Shown here: positions 23,970 through 33,248 of the stretch, piece after piece
Position numbering within the stretch: position 1 is the first letter of the stretch
How the letters are laid out: each line of letters opens with the position of its first letter
From: Collinsella sp.
GTDB taxonomy: Bacteria > Actinomycetota > Coriobacteriia > Coriobacteriales > Coriobacteriaceae
Length of the DNA stretch: 53,047 bases
Direction of reading: 5' to 3'
Assembly (NCBI GenBank): GCA_019425005.1
Contig: JAHYYK010000006.1
Coordinates: 1 to 53,047, forward strand
Notes under the pieces: model-generated
Seen by the model: the letters and a program-made list of their open reading frames with translations, nothing else
Told to the model about the DNA's origin: nothing
Database searches by the model: none
Program-made: the position numbers and the translations under genes

Positions 23970-25964
23970 CTACTTCCTTTCTGTTAAAGGCGTACGACTT
24001 GTGCGATGCTCTGCCCAGACGGTTTCGAACCAACCGTTTGGCTGTGGGAGTTCAGAGACTTGTTCAGTTCGGCTCGAGAAGGACCCATCTGCCTTGCGTG
24101 ACGTCACGGTCATGAGAAGCCCGGCAGGATGCCCCTCGACAAGTTTTGCGGTCTCGACAAAAGAGCCCTGCGCATCTTGGACAAGTGCCGACCCGCGGCT
24201 GCCAAAGGTGTGGGCCGAAAATGCGATCGCATTCAACAGGGCTTCTTGGGTGACCGACGTATCGCGCGCCTTGAGCATCTGGGGAAGGTCCGCGATATTT
24301 TTGACGGTCCACGCTTTTTTCCCGGCTGTTTCCTCGCGAATGTGTGCCAGGAGCTTTGCGAGTTCGTTGACGGCATCGACTTTTCGCACTTGCGCGGCTA
24401 CGCGGGTAATTTCGCCACGCAGCTCTTCATGGATGTTCGACGTGGTGTCGGTGCCTGTCACACGCGCGGCAAGTTCGCGGACAATCGATTCGGCAAGACT
24501 TTCTGGATCCTTCCACCACACGCCGCTGTCTGGGATGCTTTCGCGAACGGTGCATGCGATATGCTGCGCCGCGCGCATGCTGCCGACTTGCGTGGAGTTG
24601 AGTGCACTTCCTCCAGGTCGATGCACGCCAAAGGTGCCAGCAGCTTCGCCGGCAACGTACAAGCCGTCAACACGTGTTTGCCAGTTGTCGTCAACACGGA
24701 TGCCGCCGTTGTTGTGTTGGGCGCATACGGCGATTTCGAGCATCTCATGCTCAAGATCGATGCCATGGTCTCGATATAGGTCGATCGCAAGCGGATTCAT
24801 CTTTTTAAGACGATCGAGCGGCGTCCCAAAGAGCGCCCCGGAGTTTTCCAAGTACGAACGTGCCTCGTCGGAAAGTCCCGAGAAATGCTCATCGAGTCCT
24901 GCGGGATTGCTCCTGAAGTCCATGAAGACTCGGTTTCCCTTGACGGCGATTTGGTCATATACGGCCAGATCGATTCTTGACGAGGCCCTGCGCTTGGTTA
25001 CGTCAAACGGCCACTGGTAGCCCTTAAGGAAAACCATGTTGGTTGCCTCAAGAGGGTCCATGCCGTAATCGCTCAGAAACTCATGTTCCTCGCCTTGGGC
25101 GTCTACGGCTACATAGCGCGGGAGTACCTGCTGGTAGGTGCCCGAAACATTCCAGCGAAACGCGATCGAAGCTAAGCCATACTGCCATTCCTGGAGGTTT
25201 GCCGCTTCGGCGCCCGCTTCGAGGACGGCGCCTGTCATACCGGTCTGGCTGTTGGGATAGACAACCGTGCGGTAGACGGCGGCAGGGCCGCCCGTGCACC
25301 AGATGATGTTGTTGCAGCAGATGAGGACGAGTTTGATTGCCCCCTGCGCCGCGGCATCTTGTTCCAGGCAAGCCACGCCACGTACGCGCGGCTCGGCATC
25401 GTTGCCGTCGGTCAAGATCTTAAAGGCGCACAGCCGGTCTTGGATTTCGATCTGCTTGGAGCGCACCGAGCGCTCGAGAGCCTCAGTCATAAACTTAGAG
25501 GTGAGCGGGCCCGCGCTTGTGCCACGCTGGGCGGGATCGTGATCGGTCTTGTAGCCCACGTATTGTCCGTAAGCATCGGTGGGGAAGGGTACGCCCAGGT
25601 TGGCGAGCTTCATAAAGCAGCGAACCGAGTTTGCCGCCTCCGCGAGCGCGGTGCGCCCGTCAACGCCTTCGCCTTCAAAGAGCACGTTGGACATCTTCGA
25701 TACTGAGTCGGCTTCACCGGGGCCAAGCGACATCTTGTAGTAGGTTTGCTTGTCTGATCCGGTGTTTCGCGAGGTGCCCATGTTGATGCCCTCGGTTACA
25801 AGGACAATACTCTTGCGTCCAAGGTCATGGAGCCAGTCAATTGCATTGAAAGCGGCGGCGCCCGATCCGACCACGACGGTGTCGCGATAGATAACCTCGA
25901 CCTCCGCCTTGCTTTCAACACCCGTTCCCAGGCTTACCTTCAAATGCTTGTTGGTATCAGCCAT
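23970..25964 (-). CDS. FAD-dependent oxidoreductase, fumarate-reductase/succinate-dehydrogenase flavoprotein family
   Basis: 664 residues from ATG 25964 (AGGGA upstream); a longer open frame runs back over the upstream gene and is not used. The FAD dinucleotide fold starts with TVVVGSGAAAFNA near 30. EGINMGTSRNTGSDKQTYY, CAQHNNGGI (about 435) and LYVAGEAAGTFGVHRPGG match FRD/SDH-type flavoproteins. There is no Tat signal, heme-binding or flavin-binding FMN domain, so it is a cytoplasmic flavoprotein. No iron-sulphur or membrane-anchor subunits are adjacent, unlike true succinate dehydrogenase. With the co-transcribed dehydrogenase it may reduce or oxidise a specific small molecule; which one is not evident. 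Confidence 0.85.
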   Translation of the reverse strand: MADTNKHLKVSLGTGVESKAEVEVIYRDTVVVGSGAAAFNAIDWLHDLGRKSIVLVTEGINMGTSRNTGSDKQTYYKMSLGPGEADSVSKMSNVLFEGEGVDGRTALAEAANSVRCFMKLANLGVPFPTDAYGQYVGYKTDHDPAQRGTSAGPLTSKFMTEALERSVRSKQIEIQDRLCAFKILTDGNDAEPRVRGVACLEQDAAAQGAIKLVLICCNNIIWCTGGPAAVYRTVVYPNSQTGMTGAVLEAGAEAANLQEWQYGLASIAFRWNVSGTYQQVLPRYVAVDAQGEEHEFLSDYGMDPLEATNMVFLKGYQWPFDVTKRRASSRIDLAVYDQIAVKGNRVFMDFRSNPAGLDEHFSGLSDEARSYLENSGALFGTPLDRLKKMNPLAIDLYRDHGIDLEHEMLEIAVCAQHNNGGIRVDDNWQTRVDGLYVAGEAAGTFGVHRPGGSALNSTQVGSMRAAQHIACTVRESIPDSGVWWKDPESLAESIVRELAARVTGTDTTSNIHEELRGEITRVAAQVRKVDAVNELAKLLAHIREETAGKKAWTVKNIADLPQMLKARDTSVTQEALLNAIAFSAHTFGSRGSALVQDAQGSFVETAKLVEGHPAGLLMTVTSRKADGSFSSRTEQVSELPQPNGWFETVWAEHRTSRTPLTERK

Positions 25965-25974
25965 GGTGCGGTCC

Positions 25975-26757
25975 CTAGAGGCGTTGGATGTGGAAACCGC
26001 CATCCACATCGATGGAGTTGCCGGTGGTGTAGGGGAACTTGCCGCTTGCAAAGGCCGATGCGGCGAGTGCGATGTCCTCGGGGTAGCCCCAGCGAGCGAT
26101 GGGGAAGGCCCCTTGCTCGATAAGATTGTTGTATTTCTCGTGCACCGTCGAGGTCATGTCGGTCATGATCACGCCGGGGCGGATCTCGTAGACGTTGATG
26201 TTTTCGGAAGCGAGACGGTCGGCATAGAGTTTGGTGAGCATGGAGATTCCGGCCTTGGAGACGCAGTACTCACCGCGGCTCGTCGAGGAAACCGTCGAGG
26301 AGCAGCTGGAGATATTGATGACGATGCCGCCCTCGATTGTGCCGGCCGCGCGCTCGCGAACCATCTCGTTGGCCACGGCCTGCGTCATGAACATGTTGCC
26401 TTTGCAGTTGATATTCAGAACGCGATCCCAGCTATCCTCAGTCATCTCGAGGATGTCGTTTCGGACGTTAGGTGCCACGCCGGCGTTGTTCACCAGTACA
26501 TCGATACGGCCGTAGTGCTCGACGACCGTCTTGACCAGATGATCACGATCGGCAGTTTGGGAAACGTCCGCCACCACATAAAGCGTGTCGCGGCCCTCCT
26601 CGTCCATCCAGGTAACAGGATCGCCGTATGCGTCCTTGGCGCGGGTTCCCACCACGACGACGGCAAATCCGTCGTCGGAGAGCTGGCGCGCGATGGCGCG
26701 GCCAATGCCGCGGGTGCTGCCGGTGACAACGGCAACCTTCTTGATTGAATCGGACAT
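25975..26757 (-). CDS. Short-chain dehydrogenase/reductase
   Basis: 260 residues, classical SDR. Cofactor motif TGSTRGIGRA (12-21), NNAG near 93, catalytic Ser in INISSCSS and YCVSK near 165 are all present; the C-terminal DVDGGF is usual. An atypical segment near 40-60 (AKDAYGDPVTWMDEEG) lengthens the cofactor-side loop. It is the first gene of a three-gene operon (dehydrogenase, flavoprotein, membrane protein), ten bases before the flavoprotein. Substrate unknown. ATG 26757 follows AGAGAGGGG. Confidence 0.92.
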   Translation of the reverse strand: MSDSIKKVAVVTGSTRGIGRAIARQLSDDGFAVVVVGTRAKDAYGDPVTWMDEEGRDTLYVVADVSQTADRDHLVKTVVEHYGRIDVLVNNAGVAPNVRNDILEMTEDSWDRVLNINCKGNMFMTQAVANEMVRERAAGTIEGGIVINISSCSSTVSSTSRGEYCVSKAGISMLTKLYADRLASENINVYEIRPGVIMTDMTSTVHEKYNNLIEQGAFPIARWGYPEDIALAASAFASGKFPYTTGNSIDVDGGFHIQRL

Positions 26758-26787
26758 GATCGAATCCCCTCTCTCTTAAGGAAGTCC

Positions 26788-26829
26788 TGAAAGCGCTTAC
26801 AATACTAGCGAGAGGCTTTCTTTTTGCAA
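26788..26829 (-). promoter_or_regulatory. Promoter and operator of the dehydrogenase-flavoprotein operon
   Basis: On the minus strand TTGCAA (26824-26829) and TAGTAT (26802-26807) are 16 bases apart, a good -35/-10 pair. The LacI/CcpA-type palindrome TGTAAGCGCTTTCA (26788-26801) follows the -10 immediately and covers the expected start, so repressor binding would block transcription. Confidence 0.75.
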
Positions 26830-26881
26830 TAAAGTTTGCGCTTAGAACCTGCAAAGTTCCGACGAACGGTAGAAATGGAAC

Positions 26882-26895
26882 TGTAAGCGGTTACA
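26882..26895. promoter_or_regulatory. LacI-family operator 2
   Basis: TGTAAGCGGTTACA, nearly the same palindrome as the operator at 26788, about 94 bases away centre to centre, which permits DNA looping. Confidence 0.75.
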
Positions 26896-27032
26896 AAAAG
26901 ATGTGCAAGCATTCAACGTGCAAGACAGTTCGCTATTGACGGTTTGTCCGGTCATGCAGGAGGGGAGTGGAAGATTGCAGTTGGAGCCGCGGCGCCGGAA
27001 TGTTAAAGGTCGACTCGACTTAGCTTTGATGA

Positions 27033-27046
27033 TGTAAACTCTTACA
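27033..27046. promoter_or_regulatory. LacI-family operator 3, near the regulator's own promoter
   Basis: TGTAAACTCTTACA, a symmetric variant lacking the central CG. It overlaps a possible -10 (TAAACT, 27035-27040) of the lacI-type gene and would allow autoregulation. Confidence 0.6.
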
Positions 27047-27126
27047 AACCAGTGTGTGACTGTGGACTTGAGTCCCAAGAGCCTGGGTTGCAGCCGCACT
27101 AACAAAATGAAGGAGGCAAAGGACGC

Positions 27127-28137
27127 GTGACCATCTACGATATTGCGGAACGCGCCGGCGTATCGATTGCCACGGTTTCCCGTGTGGTCAACGGATCGTC
27201 CAACGTGAGCGCCAAGACCAAGGGTCGCGTCCTCGCCGTCATTGAGGAATCGGGCTATACGCCCAATGTGTTTGCTCGGGGTCTGGGTACCGATTCGATG
27301 AAGACCGTGGGCCTTCTCTGCTCGGATATCGGGCATCCCTTTATGGCGCAGGCCGTGTCCCTTTTGGAGAGTGCCCTTGCGGGTCGCGGCTACGATTGCA
27401 TCCTTGCGTGCACGGGTCTTGACGAAAACCGCAAGCTGGCAAATGTTCGGCGCTTGCTTGCCAAACGCATCGATGCCTTGGTGCTTATTAGCTCAAAATA
27501 CGAAAACCCCGAGGATTGTAGGGTTCAGCCCGATTATGTCGCGGAGGCGGCTGCCGCCGTACCAGTCTTTGTCGTGAATGGCTGTATTCCCGGCGAACGG
27601 GTCTATTGCACGGCAAGTACCGATTTCGACATTACGCGCGATGTTACCGCAGCGATGCTGCGTGCCGGGCGACGGCATATCCTGTTTTTGTCCGATGCGC
27701 CCGAGTACGTGGTCCTTCGTCGTAAGCGGGGTTATGAGGCGGCGCTTATCGACGCTGGGATTGACATCGACCCCGCACTCGAAATTGTCGCTCGAAACGA
27801 CATTCGCTATGCGGAGCAGCTGCTTAACCAGCGCTCCGAAGAAGGTCTGTTCTTTGATGGTGTGATGGCGACGGAGGATGACCTTGCGATCGGCGCCCTC
27901 AAGTTTGCCGCGCATCACGGGATTTCGGTTCCGGAAGATCTTGACGTATGCGGGTACAACAACACGCCGTTGGCACTCAGCTGCACACCCGAACTAACCT
28001 CGATCGATAACCAGCTTGAGGCGCAATGCCATGAAACGGTGGAGAACCTTCTCTCTGCCCTGGAGGGCACGGCGGAGATTGTGCGCGAGCGCGTGTTTCC
28101 AGCACAGCTGGTTCGCCGCCAGACCACCTCGTTTTAG
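27127..28137 (+). CDS. LacI-family transcriptional regulator
   Basis: 336 residues from a GTG at 27127 with AAGGAGG at 27110-27116. The N-terminal helix-turn-helix and hinge helix are classical (TIYDIAERAGVSIATVSRVV, then GYTPNVFARGL). The periplasmic-binding-protein-like ligand domain follows (VGLLCSDIGHPFMAQAV; CGYNNTPLALSCTPELTSID). Divergent from the dehydrogenase-flavoprotein operon with three shared operators between, so it most likely represses that operon and itself, released by a small ligand, probably the substrate. Confidence 0.94.
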   Translation: MTIYDIAERAGVSIATVSRVVNGSSNVSAKTKGRVLAVIEESGYTPNVFARGLGTDSMKTVGLLCSDIGHPFMAQAVSLLESALAGRGYDCILACTGLDENRKLANVRRLLAKRIDALVLISSKYENPEDCRVQPDYVAEAAAAVPVFVVNGCIPGERVYCTASTDFDITRDVTAAMLRAGRRHILFLSDAPEYVVLRRKRGYEAALIDAGIDIDPALEIVARNDIRYAEQLLNQRSEEGLFFDGVMATEDDLAIGALKFAAHHGISVPEDLDVCGYNNTPLALSCTPELTSIDNQLEAQCHETVENLLSALEGTAEIVRERVFPAQLVRRQTTSF

Positions 28138-28201
28138 CGCTGGTACTGAAGACGCTATAACTTCCGTCTCCCTGAATTGGGATACGCCCGTCTAAAACAC
28201 A

Positions 28202-28245
28202 GGGGACGTACGCGTGCTTTCAAACGATTGCCCGCGTACGTCCCC
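28202..28245. terminator. Bidirectional hairpin between lacI-type gene and manA
   Basis: A perfect 13-bp stem (28202-28214 with 28233-28245) carrying the GGGGACGTACGCG variant of the local palindromic repeat family, placed between convergent genes. No T-run, so termination is inferred from position. Confidence 0.55.
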
Positions 28246-28276
28246 AATTCCGGCAGGGATGTCCCGGTGTTTGTGA

Positions 28277-29209
28277 TTACAGGTGGCTGATGATCAGTTC
28301 CATCTTGCCTTCGAGTTCGATCTGGTTCACGGTGCTGGGGGCCAGCAGGTGGCTGCCCTTGTGAACGGGCTCGCCGCACACGGTGCCCTCGCCGTCGATG
28401 ACCGACAGGCACATGAAGGGCCAGCGCTGGTCGAGGGTCTTGCTGCCGTCAACACGCACGCGATCGACGGTGTAGCAGGGGTTGGACTCGAGCTCGGTCA
28501 CGCCGTCGATCTCGGGCGCGGTTACGGTGCCGTCGGTCGGGGCCTGAACGTCAAAATCGATGCAGTCGAGGCTCTGCTCAATGTGTAGCGGGCGCAGCTT
28601 GCCGTCGGTGCCGGGGCGGTCGTAGTCGTACAGGCGATACGTCACGTCGCTCGACTGCTGCGTCTCCAAAATGAGCGTGCCGGTCTTGATGGCGTGCACG
28701 GTGCCGGAGTCAATCTGGAAAAAGTCGCCCTTGTGGATCGGCAGCACGTTGAGCATGTCGTCCCAGCGGCCGTCCTCGATCATCTGTGCGGCCTCGGCGC
28801 GGTCATTGGCGCGCTGCCCGACGATGATCGTGGCGCCGGGCTCGCAATCCAGCACGTACCAGCACTCGGTCTTGCCCAGGCTGCCGTTTTCGTGCTCGGC
28901 GGCGTACTCATCGTTGGGGTGAATCTGGATCGAAAGGTCGTCCTTGGCGTCCAGAATCTTAATGAGCAGCGGGAACTCCTTGCCCTCGCAGTTGCCAAAG
29001 AGCTCGCGGTGCTCGGCCCACAGCCACGACAGCGTGTGACCGGCATACGGGCCCTCCGCAATCTGGCAGTCGCCGTTGGGATGGGCCGAGATGGCCCAGC
29101 ACTCGCCGATGGGACCCTCGGGAATGTCGTAACCAAATACGGTTTCGAGCTGGCGGCCACCCCAGATCTTCTCGTGGAAGATCGGCGTCAGTTTAATCAA
29201 ATCGGACAT
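28277..29209 (-). CDS. manA: Mannose-6-phosphate isomerase, class I (small form)
   Basis: 310 residues. It interconverts mannose-6-phosphate and fructose-6-phosphate with zinc. Cupin metal site: QIHPNDEYAAEHE and KTECWYVL, then SGTVHAIKTG. N-terminal LTPIFHEKIWGGRQLE is the family signature. The ATG at 29209 (the second of two ATGs six bases apart) has GGGGGT at correct spacing. It lies 75 bases after the GntR gene on the same strand and may be co-transcribed with it, linking to the sugar cluster. Confidence 0.93.
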   Translation of the reverse strand: MSDLIKLTPIFHEKIWGGRQLETVFGYDIPEGPIGECWAISAHPNGDCQIAEGPYAGHTLSWLWAEHRELFGNCEGKEFPLLIKILDAKDDLSIQIHPNDEYAAEHENGSLGKTECWYVLDCEPGATIIVGQRANDRAEAAQMIEDGRWDDMLNVLPIHKGDFFQIDSGTVHAIKTGTLILETQQSSDVTYRLYDYDRPGTDGKLRPLHIEQSLDCIDFDVQAPTDGTVTAPEIDGVTELESNPCYTVDRVRVDGSKTLDQRWPFMCLSVIDGEGTVCGEPVHKGSHLLAPSTVNQIELEGKMELIISHL

Positions 29210-29284
29210 GTTCATACCCCCATGGTGTTGTGCGGTCGCCCGCTCTAGACGAGCCGTAACGAGCGCCCGCATGACTACAAAAAC

Positions 29285-30004
29285 CTATGCCAACGTTACG
29301 TTGTGCAGCTCAAAGCGGTCGCCAACATTGCGCGAGATCGAATGCTCAAAGGCGGTGCCGCTATCCAAAAAGCCAATCTGGTTGAGCTCGAGCAGGGGAG
29401 AGCCGGGCTTGGTGTCCAGGCGCTCAGCCTCTTCCTCGGTTGCCGCCACGGCACGGATGGTGCGGTGGAAGCTCGAAATCTTCAGCCCGCATTGCTCGCG
29501 GATGAAGGTATAGACCGATCCGTACAGGTCCTTCTTTTTAAGGCCCGGAATCAGCTCGAGGGGCATGTAGGTATACTCGATAACGATGGGCTTCTCGTCC
29601 ACCTGGCGCACGCGCACGATGTGGTAGGCAAAGTCATCCTCGGCAATTCCCAGCTGGGCGGCGACGTCCGCTGGCGGATTGACAATCGAGAAATCATAGA
29701 CCACCGAGGATACCTTCTCCCCGCGGTGCTCATGCGAAAAGCCTGCGGCGCGGTCGTTTTTGCCCTGGAAAAATGCCTTGCCGGGAAGCCCCGCCGTGTC
29801 CTTAACGTAGGTGCCCGATCCACGCCGGCTGGTAATAAGACCTTCCTCGGTAATCTGCTCAATTGCTCGTTTGACGGTGATCTTGGAAACGCTATAGAGC
29901 TCGCAGAACTCAACGACGGTGGGCAGCTTGTCGCCCGGCTTAAGAGCGCCGTCCTCGATGCTTCGACGGATATCCGCAGCTATTGCCTCGTATTTGGGAA
30001 TCAT
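29285..30004 (-). CDS. GntR/HutC-family regulator with UTRA domain
   Basis: 239 residues. Winged helix-turn-helix at 1-70 (DKLPTVVEFCELYSVSKITV, GLITSRRGSGTYV) and UTRA ligand domain at 90-235. Such regulators sense phosphosugars. It is divergent from the GH1 and PTS genes and likely controls them, the ligand being a beta-glucoside 6-phosphate; inference from context and the family (BglR/LicR-like alternatives exist). ATG 30004 has AAAGGAGG upstream. Confidence 0.92.
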   Translation of the reverse strand: MIPKYEAIAADIRRSIEDGALKPGDKLPTVVEFCELYSVSKITVKRAIEQITEEGLITSRRGSGTYVKDTAGLPGKAFFQGKNDRAAGFSHEHRGEKVSSVVYDFSIVNPPADVAAQLGIAEDDFAYHIVRVRQVDEKPIVIEYTYMPLELIPGLKKKDLYGSVYTFIREQCGLKISSFHRTIRAVAATEEEAERLDTKPGSPLLELNQIGFLDSGTAFEHSISRNVGDRFELHNVTLA

Positions 30005-30308
30005 GGAACCTCCTTTCCGACATATATCAATACATAAGTAAGTATAACCCGCAACGAGGCACCCATATTACTTTTATAAAAGAAGTTCGAGAAAGAAAAA
30101 AGAAAAAGACGCTTTACTTATAAAATTAGAGCGCTATAGTTGTAGCCAACAAACGGAACCCTGCCGCACAGCAGACCCGACCGTTTGGGGACGGCTTTGT
30201 TTTGGCGGGCTGGATACCCGGATAACCGGTGCGCGCCCGCGCCGGATAACCTGCCAAGGCAAACCCGTCTCCAACCGGAAGCTCTAGAACCCGAAAGCGA
30301 GGACTTTG
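30005..30308. promoter_or_regulatory. Divergent control region between the GntR gene and the GH1 gene
   Basis: An AT-rich part holds candidate operator sequence TACATAAGTAAGTA (30031-30044), the palindrome CTTTTATAAAAG (30071-30082) and a TATAAA box (30119-30124). From 30180 to 30277 lies an imperfect inverted repeat with GGGGACGG and TTTGTTTTGGC elements, part of a repeat family also seen at 34110-34165. Confidence 0.5.
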
Positions 30309-31709
30309 ATGGCACAGTATCAGCTGCCCCGTGACTTCTTCTTTGGCGCCGCTATGTCCGGCCCGCAGACTGAGGGCCAGTGGAACCAGGGCGGCAAGCT
30401 CGAGAACCTGTGGGACACCTGGTCTATCCAGGATCTGGATTCGTTCTATAACCGCGTTGGCTCTTATGCCGGCAATGACTTTATGGCCAAGTACCAGGAG
30501 GACCTTCGCATTTTGAAGGACTTGGGCCTGGATACCTACCGTACCTCCATCCAGTGGAGTCGTCTGCTCGATGCTAACGGCAACCTCAATGAGGAGGGCG
30601 CCGCGTGGTATCACGAGCTGTTCCGCGCCTCTCGCGAGGCCGGCCTGGAGCCGTTCGTCAACCTGTACCACTTTGATATGCCCACCTACCTCTTTGACCG
30701 CGGTGGTTGGGAGAGCCGCGAGGTCGTCGAGGCTTACGCTCATTACGCCGACGTCGCCTTCCGCGAGTTTGGCCAGGAGATCAAGTACTGGTTCACCTTT
30801 AACGAGCCCATCGTCGAGCCCGAGCAGCGCTACCAGGAGGGTGTGTGGTTCCCGCAGCTCCATGACTATAACCGCGCTCGCACCGTTCAGTATCACATCT
30901 CGTTGGCGCACGCGCTGGCCGTGGCCAACTATCGCCGTGCCTATGACGAGGGCGCCGTTCGCGCCGATGCCAAGATCGGCATGATCAACTGCTTTACCCC
31001 GGTCTACACCAAGGGGAACCCCAGCGAGGCGGACCTCGAGGCCGTGCGCATGACCAGCGGTATCAACAATCGCTGGTGGCTCGACCTTATTACCAAGGGC
31101 GAGCTTCCTGCCGACGTGCTCGACAGCCTGGCCGAGGGCGGCGTTAAGCTCCCGTTCCGTGCCGGCGACCAAGAGATTCTCAAGCAGGGTGTTGTCGACT
31201 GGCTCGGCTGCAACTACTACCACCCCACGCGTGTTCAGGCGCCGGCGAGCAAGGTCGACCAGTACGGCCTGCCGCACTTTGCCGACGAGTACGTATGGCC
31301 CGACGCCGTTATGAACGAGAGCCGTGGCTGGGAGATCTACCCGCAGGGCCTCTACGACTTTGGCATGGACTGTGCTAAGAACTACCCCGATCTTGAGTGG
31401 TTCGTTTCCGAGAACGGCATCGGCATCATGGACGAATACAAGAACCGTGACGCCGAAGGAACCATCCAGGATGACTACCGCGTCGACTTTGTACGTCAGC
31501 ACCTGGAGTGGGTGGCCAAGGCAATTGCCGAGGGCGCCAAGTGCCGCGGATACCATTACTGGGCCGTCATCGATAACTGGTCTTGGGCGAATGCCTTTAA
31601 GAACCGTTACGGTTTTGTCGAGGTCGACCTTATGGACGGCTATAAGCGCCGCCTTAAGAAGTCGGCGGCCTGGCTCAAACAGGTCGCCACAACCCACGTG
31701 GTTGATTAG
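30309..31709 (+). CDS. GH1 6-phospho-beta-glucosidase
   Basis: 466 residues. Glycoside hydrolase family 1 (beta/alpha)8 barrel. Acid/base Glu in WFTFNEPIVEPE (about 163) and nucleophile Glu in WFVSENGIG (about 372). Location upstream of a PTS EIIC-EIIB-EIIA set points to a 6-phospho sugar substrate, such as cellobiose-6'-phosphate or an aryl phospho-glucoside. Start ATG 30309 follows CGAGGA. Cytoplasmic, no signal peptide. Confidence 0.93.
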   Translation: MAQYQLPRDFFFGAAMSGPQTEGQWNQGGKLENLWDTWSIQDLDSFYNRVGSYAGNDFMAKYQEDLRILKDLGLDTYRTSIQWSRLLDANGNLNEEGAAWYHELFRASREAGLEPFVNLYHFDMPTYLFDRGGWESREVVEAYAHYADVAFREFGQEIKYWFTFNEPIVEPEQRYQEGVWFPQLHDYNRARTVQYHISLAHALAVANYRRAYDEGAVRADAKIGMINCFTPVYTKGNPSEADLEAVRMTSGINNRWWLDLITKGELPADVLDSLAEGGVKLPFRAGDQEILKQGVVDWLGCNYYHPTRVQAPASKVDQYGLPHFADEYVWPDAVMNESRGWEIYPQGLYDFGMDCAKNYPDLEWFVSENGIGIMDEYKNRDAEGTIQDDYRVDFVRQHLEWVAKAIAEGAKCRGYHYWAVIDNWSWANAFKNRYGFVEVDLMDGYKRRLKKSAAWLKQVATTHVVD

Positions 31710-31829
31710 CGACCGGGCGAACGCCCAGACCGCGCGCTGCCGCGCGCAACACATGGCACATCTGGTGGCAGAGGGCGACAGGCCACCGTGCGCATAGGAA
31801 AAGGCCGGATTTGAAAGTTAGGAGCAATC

Positions 31830-33182
31830 ATGGCCAGTGACAACGGAAAGAGCTTCCTCGACAAGTTTGCCGAGGTCTCTGCGAAGGTGGGAAACCAGGT
31901 TCACCTGCGTTCCCTGCGTGACGCCTTCGCGACCATCACGCCGCTCTATATCCTTGCGGGTATCGCGGTTCTTATCAACAACGTCGTGTTCCCTCTGTTC
32001 CCGCTCGATGCGGCGGGTCTTGCCAATCTTCAGACGTGGGGTTCGGCAATTACGCTGGGCACCCTCAACGTCTCTGCAATTATCTTGGCCGGATTGATTG
32101 GCTACAGCCTCGCTAAGAACAAGCGTTTCGATAACCCGCTCGCTTGCGTGGTCGTCGCTATCTCTGCTTTCGTCATCATGATGCCGCAGCAGATCACCGC
32201 CACGCTTGCCGCCACGAGCCCGCTGCTCACCGACAAGATCACCTCCGCCGAGGTCACGGGCGCCCTTTCGACCGCCAACACCGGCACCAACGGTCTGTTC
32301 TCGGCTATTATCATCGCCCTGCTTTCCGTCTCGCTCTTCATCAAGATTTCTGGCATCGAGAAGCTCAAGGTTAAGCTGGGCGAGGGCGTGCCCCCCGCGG
32401 TTTCCAACTCCTTCAACGTCATGATCCCGATGCTGCTCAACCTCTCGGTCTTCGCTCTTGCCGCAGCTCTGCTCGCCGTATGCGCCGGCACCGATCTGTG
32501 CGCCATCATCTCCACGTGCATCTCCAACCCGCTCAAGAGCATCATGAACGCCGGTCCGTGGGCTGTTATCCTCATCTACACCCTTGCTAACCTGCTGTTC
32601 TGCGTCGGTATTCACCAGTCCACCATCTCTGGCGCTACCGTCGAGCCGATCCTGACCATGCTCATCGTCGACAACATGGCTACCTTTGCCGCCGGTGGCA
32701 CCATCCAGCCCGATCACTACATGAACATGCAGATCGTTAACAGCTTCGCCCTCATCGGCGGCTCGGGCTGCACCCTCATGCTTCTGCTCGACACGCTCCT
32801 GTTCTCCAAGAACAAGGCTTCCGAGACCGTTTCCAAGATGGCTATCCTGCCTGGTCTGTTCAACATCAACGAGCCGGTTATCTACGGTTACCCCATCGTG
32901 TACAACCTGCCGCTCATGATCCCGTTCGTCCTTCTTCCCGATCTGTTCATCGGCATCACCTATGGCCTTACCTGCGCAGGCATCATCAGCCCCTGCATCG
33001 CCCAGGTGCCCTGGACCATGCCTCCCGTCATCAATGCCCTGCTCGCTACGGGCTTTGACTGGCGCGCCGGCGTGTGGCAGGCTATCGAGCTTGTCATCGG
33101 TATGGCTGTCTACCTGCCCTTTATGAGGATCTCCGAGAAGGCCATCGCCAAGCAGGAGGCCCTTGCCGAGCAGAACGCCTAA
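31830..33182 (+). CDS. PTS lactose/cellobiose-type EIIC permease
   Basis: 450 residues with about ten membrane helices. Typical CelB/LicC features: an amphipathic N-terminal segment with LRDAFATITPLYILAGIAVL, GLIGYSLAKNK, the GIHQSTISG loop near 265, and LPGLFNINEPVIYGYP (about 348), the conserved NEP region for sugar binding. It imports a beta-glucoside and works with the EIIB and EIIA below. ATG 31830 with TTAGGAG. 120 bases after the GH1 stop, no terminator seen between. Confidence 0.95.
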   Translation: MASDNGKSFLDKFAEVSAKVGNQVHLRSLRDAFATITPLYILAGIAVLINNVVFPLFPLDAAGLANLQTWGSAITLGTLNVSAIILAGLIGYSLAKNKRFDNPLACVVVAISAFVIMMPQQITATLAATSPLLTDKITSAEVTGALSTANTGTNGLFSAIIIALLSVSLFIKISGIEKLKVKLGEGVPPAVSNSFNVMIPMLLNLSVFALAAALLAVCAGTDLCAIISTCISNPLKSIMNAGPWAVILIYTLANLLFCVGIHQSTISGATVEPILTMLIVDNMATFAAGGTIQPDHYMNMQIVNSFALIGGSGCTLMLLLDTLLFSKNKASETVSKMAILPGLFNINEPVIYGYPIVYNLPLMIPFVLLPDLFIGITYGLTCAGIISPCIAQVPWTMPPVINALLATGFDWRAGVWQAIELVIGMAVYLPFMRISEKAIAKQEALAEQNA

Positions 33183-33206
33183 ACGTTCGTTTTCCCTTTC
33201 ACCTTT

Positions 33207-33248
33207 GCGGGCGCCGGTACGCGGTGCCGGTGCCCGCACCTCTCTTTT
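33207..33248 (+). terminator. Intercistronic hairpin between EIIC and EIIB genes
   Basis: GC-rich stem (about 33207-33219 with 33225-33237) followed by a T-rich stretch ending in CTTTT. It may partly terminate or protect the EIIC mRNA so that the operon's genes are expressed unequally. Confidence 0.55.

Noticed and set aside
23935..25020. 361-codon plus-strand frame
   Set aside because: Antisense to the flavoprotein; Ser/Arg/Thr-rich without motifs.
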